Positions 7,131 to 12,209 of a DNA stretch of 12,209 nt are shown piece by piece. The stretch comes from Flavobacteriales bacterium UBA3477 (GTDB lineage: Bacteria; Bacteroidota; Bacteroidia; Flavobacteriales; Schleiferiaceae). Below the pieces are notes generated by a model, which was not told the DNA's origin, searched no databases, and saw only the letters and a program-made list of their open reading frames with translations. The stretch's first letter is position 1; every line of letters starts with the position of its first letter. The stretch spans positions 1-12,209 of the forward strand of contig DFQY01000010.1 of NCBI GenBank assembly GCA_002378005.1, given 5' to 3'. The position numbers were made by a program, and so were the translations under genes.

Positions 7131-7158
7131 AATTCATTAAATTATAGATATATGAATT
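7131..7158. repeat. Inverted repeat overlapping the SemiSWEET start codon
   Basis: AATTCAT (7131-7137) is the exact reverse complement of ATGAATT (7152-7158), separated by 14 A+T-rich bases. The right arm contains the start ATG, so in mRNA the start could be folded into a weak stem. All but one pair per arm is A-U, so stability is low and a role is uncertain. Confidence 0.3.
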
Positions 7159-7409
7159 GGACGGAAAGTATAGGTTTTATTGCGGCTTCGCTGACTACGG
7201 CTTCTTTCGTGCCACAAGCATGGAAAATCATCAGACACAGAAAAGTCAAAGACTTGAGCTTTACCATGTATGCGATGATGTTTGCAGGACAAGGCGGATG
7301 GCTGATCTATGGCCTTCTCATTCAGGACTTTCCGCTCATCGTCGCCAATATTATCGGCTGTAGTTTGACAGGTACTATTCTTGCCTTCAAAATCTTTATC
7401 AATGAGTAG
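7152..7409 (+). CDS. SemiSWEET family sugar transporter
   Basis: SemiSWEETs are three-helix membrane proteins that dimerise to make a facilitative sugar (sucrose/glucose-type) transporter, the half-unit of eukaryotic SWEETs. The 85 residues give three membrane segments (about 5-22, 37-56 and 61-82). The PQ motif is present as TASFVPQ (16-22) in helix 1, followed by a basic loop WKIIRHRKVKD. W50 and N66, 16 residues apart, match the spacing of the substrate-pocket Trp and Asn of characterised SemiSWEETs (W48 and N64 in the Leptospira protein). Length is typical. It stands alone, divergent from atpD and 126 bases ahead of the next operon; I see no clear promoter of its own. Family assignment is secure, substrate is not shown by the sequence. 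Confidence 0.92.
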   Translation: MNWTESIGFIAASLTTASFVPQAWKIIRHRKVKDLSFTMYAMMFAGQGGWLIYGLLIQDFPLIVANIIGCSLTGTILAFKIFINE

Positions 7410-7495
7410 TCCGGAGATTGTCCGTCTAATTCGCTGAAAAATTCCTTCAGCTCAATAAAGCCGTGGCACAAACTTTGCTTCTTTGCGGAACAAAA

Positions 7496-7511
7496 AAGCG
7501 AGAAATCGCTT
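7496..7511 (+). other. Perfect hairpin with GAAA tetraloop ahead of the TonB receptor gene
   Basis: AAGCGA-GAAA-TCGCTT forms a 6-bp perfect stem closed by a GNRA-type tetraloop, ending 24 bases before the ATG at 7536. No T run follows on the plus strand, so it is not a terminator for the SemiSWEET transcript; on the minus strand six T follow the A-rich side, but no minus-strand gene ends here. A leader structure affecting translation or mRNA stability is possible. Confidence 0.45.
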
Positions 7512-7535
7512 ATGTATGTGTAAAACAACCGCAAT

Positions 7536-9920
7536 ATGAAAAAATGGCTTGCCTCATTAGGACTAGCGTTTACTTTTTCCGCTCATTCTCAAAACGTTAC
7601 TATTAGTGGATACATCCGCGACGAAGCAACGGGAGAAGAGCTTATTAATGCTTCAATTATCAATGAAGAACGTCAGGGAACCGTATCCAATATTTACGGA
7701 TTCTATTCTTTGACCCTTCCTGCCGGAAAACAAACTTTCACGGTAAGCTTCATTGGATATACGAGCGAAGTCCGTACCATTAACCTAAGCAGCAGTCAAA
7801 CTGTTGATTTTGAATTGAGCGAGGCGACAAACGAATTGGCCGAAGTGGAAGTAACCGCTAAGAAATTAGACGAGAATCTGAACCGCGCCGAAATGTCTAC
7901 CACTCAGCTCAGCGCAAAACAAATCAAGGCCATCCCACAGTTCTTAGGTGAATTTGATGTGGTTCGCTCTATAACGCTCCTGCCCGGAGTTACGACCGTG
8001 GGCGAGGGCGCGAGTGGATTCAACGTTCGCGGCGGTAAAACCGACCAAAACCTCATCCTCCTCGACCAAGCACCGGTGTATAACAGCTCGCACATCTTCG
8101 GATTTTTCTCGGTGTTCAACGGGGATGCGGTCCGCGATCTAAAGCTGTACAAAGGTGGTATTCCCGCTCCCTACGGAGGCCGTTTGAGTTCTGTGCTCGA
8201 CGTCTACCAAAAGGAAGGGAACAATAAAGAATTTGCAGGAAGCATGGGCTTGGGTCTGCTTTCCTCTCGTTTGATGTTCGAGGGTCCAATTGTTAAAGAC
8301 AAGGCCAGCTTCATGGTGGCGGGACGCCGTTCCTATCAGGATGTACTGTTGAAATTGAGCCCTAATGATGATTTGAACAACATCATCGCCAACTTCTACG
8401 ACCTCAATGCCAAGGTCAACTATAAATTCTCAGATAAAAGCCGTCTCTTCCTCAGTGCTTACTACGGCAAGGACGCTTTCGGAGTACCAGGGCTCGTTGG
8501 GTTTAACTGGGGTAACCTAGGATTGACAGCTCGTTGGAACTACCTACTTTCTGACAAACTCTTTATGAACGTAAGCAGTATTTATTCTGACTACGATTAC
8601 GCCATCTTGTTTGATTTCCCACAAGCGAAAATTGACAATATCGCCTACATCCGAAACCAAGCTAACAAAATCTCATTTAGCTGGTTCCCGAACGCGCAAC
8701 ATCAAATTAACTATGGGGTCGAGGCCACCGTATATGATTTTGAACCGTTCTCAACCACCTTGGATTACATCGACAGCAACCTCACCGACATCTCTATCGA
8801 ACTTCAAAACGAGTACGCGGTAGAACCAGCATTCTTCATCGAAGACGATTGGAAGATCAACAACCGACTTACCGTTCGTGGGGGCTTGCGATACAGCTCT
8901 TTCTACAACGTAGGAGCACGCGACGTGGTGAACTACACCCCGACCTCTATCGGTACCGTTCGCAATGACCTCATTGTGGATACCACCTCATACGCCTCTG
9001 GCGAAATCATCGAATCTTTTGATGGTTTACAGGGTCTAGAACCAAGATTGGGCATCAATTACAAGACCACGGAAAACACAGCCATCAAGGCGAGTTATAA
9101 CCGCATGCGTCAATACTTACATTTGATATCGAACACCACTTCTTCGTTGCCTATTGATACCTGGCGTCCTGCCGGTCAATACATCAAGCCAGGAACTGCA
9201 GACCAAGTAGCAATCGGATGGAACCGCAACTTTAACGACGGCGAGTGGCAACTCAGCGTAGAATCCTACTATAAGAGTATGCGTGACCTCGTTGATTTTA
9301 AAAATGGCGCTCAACCGACAGGTATTGACAACATTGAAGTAACCTTGATGACCGGCCAAGGACGTAGCTACGGATTGGAAATGCAGCTGGACAAAAAAGT
9401 TGGCCAACTCACCGGTTGGATCGCCTACACCTATAGTCGCTCGGAACTCCAAGTCGATTTGGGCAATACCCCGGACGAATGGATCAACCTCGGCCAGTGG
9501 TACCCGGCTGCCCAAGATAAACCGCATGACTTTGCGTTGGTCGCAGCTTATGCTTGGAAACCAAACATCAGTTTCTCAGGTTCATTTATTTATCAAACGG
9601 GTAAACCGTATACCTACCCGGAAGCCAAGAGTGAATTTGAAGGCATTATTTATCCGTTCGCATTGAGCCGTAACAACAGCCGTACCCCGGCCTACCACCG
9701 TCTGGATTTGAGTATGGACATCGCCATTCCAAGCAAAAAAGGCAACAAAGCAAGCTGGAACGTTGGGGTATACAATGCCTACGGCCGTAAGAATGCGTTT
9801 AGCATTTTCTTCGAGGAAGAATTGGACGATAACGGCGACCCTACAGGTCAAACCAAAGCCACGCAGTTGAGCATCTTCGCCACTGCCATTCCTATGATTA
9901 CCTACAACCTAGAGTTTTAA
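7536..9920 (+). CDS. TonB-dependent receptor with N-terminal carboxypeptidase-regulatory-like domain
   Basis: This 794-residue outer-membrane importer has a signal peptide (MKKWLASLGLAFTFSAHS, cleavage before QNV), then a carboxypeptidase-regulatory-like beta-sandwich (about 21-95; VTISGYIRDEATGEELINAS, SNIYGFYSLTLPAG, VSFIGYTS), a TonB-box-like ELAEVEVTA (about 100-108) and a plug domain (about 115-225) with LPGVTTVGEGASGFNVRGG, TDQNLILLDQAPVYN and GRLSSVLDVYQ. The rest is beta-barrel, ending in YNLEF with the terminal Phe expected for BAM recognition. The N-terminal extra domain is characteristic of Bacteroidota receptors. The DUF4249 lipoprotein gene starts 5 bases after its stop; this pairing recurs in the phylum and suggests a receptor with a surface partner, different from SusC/SusD. 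The substrate is unknown; no sigma/anti-sigma pair or degradative enzymes are adjacent to give a hint. Length is normal for the group. Confidence 0.94.
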   Translation: MKKWLASLGLAFTFSAHSQNVTISGYIRDEATGEELINASIINEERQGTVSNIYGFYSLTLPAGKQTFTVSFIGYTSEVRTINLSSSQTVDFELSEATNELAEVEVTAKKLDENLNRAEMSTTQLSAKQIKAIPQFLGEFDVVRSITLLPGVTTVGEGASGFNVRGGKTDQNLILLDQAPVYNSSHIFGFFSVFNGDAVRDLKLYKGGIPAPYGGRLSSVLDVYQKEGNNKEFAGSMGLGLLSSRLMFEGPIVKDKASFMVAGRRSYQDVLLKLSPNDDLNNIIANFYDLNAKVNYKFSDKSRLFLSAYYGKDAFGVPGLVGFNWGNLGLTARWNYLLSDKLFMNVSSIYSDYDYAILFDFPQAKIDNIAYIRNQANKISFSWFPNAQHQINYGVEATVYDFEPFSTTLDYIDSNLTDISIELQNEYAVEPAFFIEDDWKINNRLTVRGGLRYSSFYNVGARDVVNYTPTSIGTVRNDLIVDTTSYASGEIIESFDGLQGLEPRLGINYKTTENTAIKASYNRMRQYLHLISNTTSSLPIDTWRPAGQYIKPGTADQVAIGWNRNFNDGEWQLSVESYYKSMRDLVDFKNGAQPTGIDNIEVTLMTGQGRSYGLEMQLDKKVGQLTGWIAYTYSRSELQVDLGNTPDEWINLGQWYPAAQDKPHDFALVAAYAWKPNISFSGSFIYQTGKPYTYPEAKSEFEGIIYPFALSRNNSRTPAYHRLDLSMDIAIPSKKGNKASWNVGVYNAYGRKNAFSIFFEEELDDNGDPTGQTKATQLSIFATAIPMITYNLEF

Positions 9921-9925
9921 TTCCC

Positions 9926-10894
9926 ATGAGAAAGTACCTATACTTCATCATTGCCGCGGCAGTTATGACCGCTTGTGAAACGGACGTTACCGACAAGGTA
10001 AAAACCGACGCCTATGACGGCGCTGCCCTTCTTTCGGTCAGCGGTTCTGTGACAGATTTGGCAGGAACTGGAACCTATCTTGACCTTGCCATCAGCTCTC
10101 CATATTTGGAAACTACCGTACCCGCCACCATCACTGGAGCCATCGTCGAAGTGTACGAAAACGAGAGCTTGGTCAGCACTTTAGTAGAGGTGAGCCCTGG
10201 CCGCTATGAGGACACCGCGCTAGTCGCAACCATTGGTTACGGGTATAGATTACTCATCGATGTGCCAGCTGGTTACGGAGATGCAACAGGTTTGTGGGAA
10301 AGCACTACCGACGTGGTGAATACGCCCTTCTCCCTTCTAGCCCCGATGTTCCCAATCATGGAAGACGATAGCAGTTGGATCGACTTCCGCACGGGAGATT
10401 CTGTTTGGTATGCCGACGCTGATTCATGTTACTACAGTCCATACGCGCTTTGGAACGATCCTGTGGGAAAAGGAAATGCGTATTGGATTAAGAACTACTG
10501 GACGACAGAAATCTATGCTCCGAACGGTCTTTTGGGACCATTCGAACCTCAAGAGACTGAAAAAAGCTTGAATTCGGAGATCAACATTTTCAACGATGAG
10601 CAATTCATTCAAGGCGCCCAGGTCAGCCGTTTCAATTTCATCGGCCCCCCATACACCGTCTATCGCGACACCTTGATTAACCTCGTGTTCGAGACGCGCA
10701 CCTTGAGCGAAGGCATGTACGATTACCTCACCGTAATGGCTAATAATATTGGTGGAGGAGGATTGTTTAGCGTGCCTTATAGCCCACAAATTGGAAATAT
10801 TCGTCGTACAGATGATACAACAGTCTATGGTTTGGGATATTTTTATGCTACCTCAGTACGATTTGATAGCATAACTCTATTCCACCCTTTCTAA
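9926..10894 (+). CDS. DUF4249 family lipoprotein
   Basis: DUF4249 proteins are Bacteroidota lipoproteins of unknown function, usually encoded next to a TonB receptor, and are thought to assist that receptor at the outer membrane. The 322-residue protein has a lipoprotein signal peptide with the lipobox VMTAC (C17), followed by acidic residues, then a beta-rich N-terminal domain (about 35-110; VSVSG-like strands, ITGAIVEVYENESLV, SPGRYEDT) and a C-terminal part with the family's Asn-Ile-Gly-Gly block (NNIGGGGLFSVPYSP, followed by IGNI and GYFYATSVRF). The length is within the usual range. It begins 5 bases after the receptor stop and its own TAA shares a base with the ATG of the mechanosensitive channel gene (TAATG at 10892-10896). 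The family assignment rests on this C-terminal block and the gene context. Confidence 0.85.
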   Translation: MRKYLYFIIAAAVMTACETDVTDKVKTDAYDGAALLSVSGSVTDLAGTGTYLDLAISSPYLETTVPATITGAIVEVYENESLVSTLVEVSPGRYEDTALVATIGYGYRLLIDVPAGYGDATGLWESTTDVVNTPFSLLAPMFPIMEDDSSWIDFRTGDSVWYADADSCYYSPYALWNDPVGKGNAYWIKNYWTTEIYAPNGLLGPFEPQETEKSLNSEINIFNDEQFIQGAQVSRFNFIGPPYTVYRDTLINLVFETRTLSEGMYDYLTVMANNIGGGGLFSVPYSPQIGNIRRTDDTTVYGLGYFYATSVRFDSITLFHPF

Positions 10895-12147
10895 TGAATA
10901 CCCTTCACTGGACCACTGACTTTTTGATCAAACAAGGCGTGCGCGAGGAATTCGTGCAGTGGATTGCCTTGGGCATTGATATCATTCTTTTAGTTTTGAT
11001 TTCATGGGTGGCCGATTTCATTGCGCGCCGCATCCTGCTCTCCGTTATCCACACCGCGGTGAAACGCTCCAAAGCGACTTGGGACGACTACTTCTTCGAG
11101 CGGAAAGTCTTCAAGAATTTAGCGCACCTAGTCCCTGCATGGATTGTACACACGAGTGTGCCCGTTATTTTCGCCGATGTCCCCACAGCCATTCCGTTCC
11201 TCGAAAAACTCGTGGTACTATATGTTATCATACTCGGCGTTAGCTTGGTCAACCGAACATTACGGGCTTTGGAAAACTGGATCGGCATGAGCGATAAGCT
11301 ATTGAACACACCGTTCCGTACCATTTCCCAAGTCATTCGCATCCTGGCCTTCTTCGGTGCCGTCATCGCCGTGATCAGCATCCTTACAGGAACCAAGGCC
11401 GGGAATATTCTCGGCGCTCTAGCGGGAACCACGGCCATCATTATACTTGTATTCCAGGACAGCATCAAAGGGCTCTTGGCGAATTTCCAAATCCACATGT
11501 ATGACCTGATCAAAGTCGGCGATTGGATTACATTCAGTAAATATGGAGTGGATGGCGATGTGGTCAGCATCGACCTCACCACAGTCAAAGTTCAAAACTT
11601 CGACAAAACCGTGAGCACCGTTCCGGCCACTGCCTTTGTCTCCGACAGCTTCGTGAACTGGCGCGGCATGAGTGAGAGTGGTGCTCGACGCATCAAGCGT
11701 AACATCCATATTGACATCACCTCTATCAGACATTTGGACGAAGGCTTGGCAGATAGCCTTCGTGAAATAGACCTCATCCATGATTTCATGGTGCAGCGTC
11801 AAACTGAGATTGATACCAATAACCAAAAGAAGGGCATTAAAGGCGCCAGCAAGCTCAACGGACGCCGCCAAACCAACGTAGGACTGTACCGTAAGTATGT
11901 CGAGTTTTACCTGAATAATCACCCCGGAATTCATCACGACTTCACCTTGATGGTACGCCAACTACAACCGACTACAGAAGGTTTGCCAATAGAAGTATAT
12001 TGCTTCACCAACACCATCGTGTGGCAAGAGTATGAAGGAATTATGGCCGATATTTTCGACCATCTTTATGCCGCGACACGTCACTTCGACCTCGCACTAT
12101 TCCAGAGTCCGACGGGTGCCGATGTTAGAGCCATCACTGGAAAGTAA
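10894..12147 (+). CDS. MscS-superfamily mechanosensitive channel, YbdG-like
   Basis: This 417-residue inner-membrane protein belongs to the YbdG (miniconductance, MscM-type) branch of the MscS superfamily, which opens under membrane tension to release solutes in osmotic downshock. About five membrane segments are visible (near 21-45, 75-93, 102-121, 143-165 and 170-190); the last, rich in Gly and Ala (ILGALAGTTAIIILVFQDSIKG), is the pore helix. The beta domain follows: IKVGDWITFSKYGVDGDV (206-223), LTTVKVQNFD and VSDSFVNWRGMSESGARRIKR (249-269), a block close to YbdG. The C-terminal domain keeps NVGLYRKYVEFYLNNHPGI and LPIEVYCFTNTIVW. Length matches E. coli YbdG (about 415). The ATG overlaps the DUF4249 stop by one base, so translation is probably coupled. 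A membrane-tension channel downstream of an import pair is unexpected and may be operon hitch-hiking. Confidence 0.93.
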   Translation: MNTLHWTTDFLIKQGVREEFVQWIALGIDIILLVLISWVADFIARRILLSVIHTAVKRSKATWDDYFFERKVFKNLAHLVPAWIVHTSVPVIFADVPTAIPFLEKLVVLYVIILGVSLVNRTLRALENWIGMSDKLLNTPFRTISQVIRILAFFGAVIAVISILTGTKAGNILGALAGTTAIIILVFQDSIKGLLANFQIHMYDLIKVGDWITFSKYGVDGDVVSIDLTTVKVQNFDKTVSTVPATAFVSDSFVNWRGMSESGARRIKRNIHIDITSIRHLDEGLADSLREIDLIHDFMVQRQTEIDTNNQKKGIKGASKLNGRRQTNVGLYRKYVEFYLNNHPGIHHDFTLMVRQLQPTTEGLPIEVYCFTNTIVWQEYEGIMADIFDHLYAATRHFDLALFQSPTGADVRAITGK

Positions 12148-12192
12148 GTGTTCGACTTTTTTTGAAAAATTTTAAATCAAACAAAAACCCCC

Positions 12193-12209
12193 CGGGCGCT
12201 CCGCGCCCG
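12193..12209 (+). terminator. Probable terminator hairpin, cut by the window end
   Basis: CGGGCGC and GCGCCCG form a perfect 7-bp stem around the loop TCC, ending at the last base of the window. The left side is preceded by five A and five further C (12183-12192), which suggests that the stem continues with a matching G run and T tail beyond the window. It lies about 45 bases after the mechanosensitive channel stop, in an otherwise A+T-rich spacer. The T run itself cannot be seen. Confidence 0.65.

Noticed and set aside
7433..7451. Hairpin GCTGAA / TTCAGC after the SemiSWEET stop as a terminator
   Set aside because: The stem is only 6 bp with a 7-base loop and no T run follows.
7446..7477. 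Possible promoter for the second TonB receptor (TTC, 21 bases, AAACTTTG)
   Set aside because: Each element has a mismatch to the TTG/TAnnTTTG consensus, so it is no better than expected by chance in A+T-rich DNA.
11088..11961. Two long minus-strand open frames (166 and 180 codons) opposite the mechanosensitive channel gene
   Set aside because: They lie wholly inside a well-supported YbdG-like gene, overlap each other, and their translations show no family motif; they are antisense shadows.

Overview
The window looks like chromosomal DNA of a member of the Bacteroidota, most likely Flavobacteriales-like, of moderate G+C. The evidence is the gene content: a TonB receptor with an N-terminal carboxypeptidase-regulatory-like domain followed by a DUF4249 lipoprotein, an ATP synthase beta/epsilon pair (atpD-atpC) standing apart from other atp genes, a short epsilon subunit, an rsgA/dtd/MazG-type cluster, and a good match to the Bacteroidota promoter (TTG, then TAnnTTTG) ahead of atpD. 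Genus cannot be read from the sequence. The window is gene-dense; the only sizeable gap is 210 bases.

Layout. (1) 1-2884, plus strand: the 3' end of rfbB (dTDP-glucose 4,6-dehydratase), rsgA (ribosome-assembly GTPase), an unrecognised A+T-rich lipoprotein gene overlapping the end of rsgA, dtd (D-aminoacyl-tRNA deacylase) and a MazG-type NTP pyrophosphohydrolase. Spacings are tiny or negative, so this looks like one transcription unit, closed by a hairpin terminator at 2885-2912. (2) 2934-6941, minus strand: a BtuB-like TonB-dependent receptor, a strong terminator, then atpC and atpD, transcribed from a promoter at about 6970-7000. (3) 6942-7151: a divergent intergenic region with the atpD promoter, a tandem pair of DnaA-box-like 9-mers, a 10-bp palindrome and an inverted repeat touching the next start codon. 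(4) 7152-12147, plus strand: a SemiSWEET sugar transporter, then a tight three-gene set of TonB receptor, DUF4249 lipoprotein and YbdG-type mechanosensitive channel, followed by a G+C-rich hairpin cut by the window end.

How the genes work together. The first block mixes cell-surface sugar synthesis with translation housekeeping (RsgA on the 30S subunit, Dtd on mischarged tRNA, MazG-type enzyme on NTPs). AtpD and AtpC are parts of the F1 motor. The last operon couples an outer-membrane import pair (TonB receptor and surface lipoprotein) to an inner-membrane tension-gated channel through a one-base stop/start overlap.

Most of the window is ordinary core genome. The points most worth a second look are the orphan lipoprotein embedded in the rsgA-dtd cluster, which may be a degenerate HAD-like protein; the DnaA-box-like pair in the atpD/SemiSWEET gap; and the TonB-DUF4249-mechanosensitive channel operon. 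I found no CRISPR array, tRNA, rRNA, insertion sequence or recognisable defence system.
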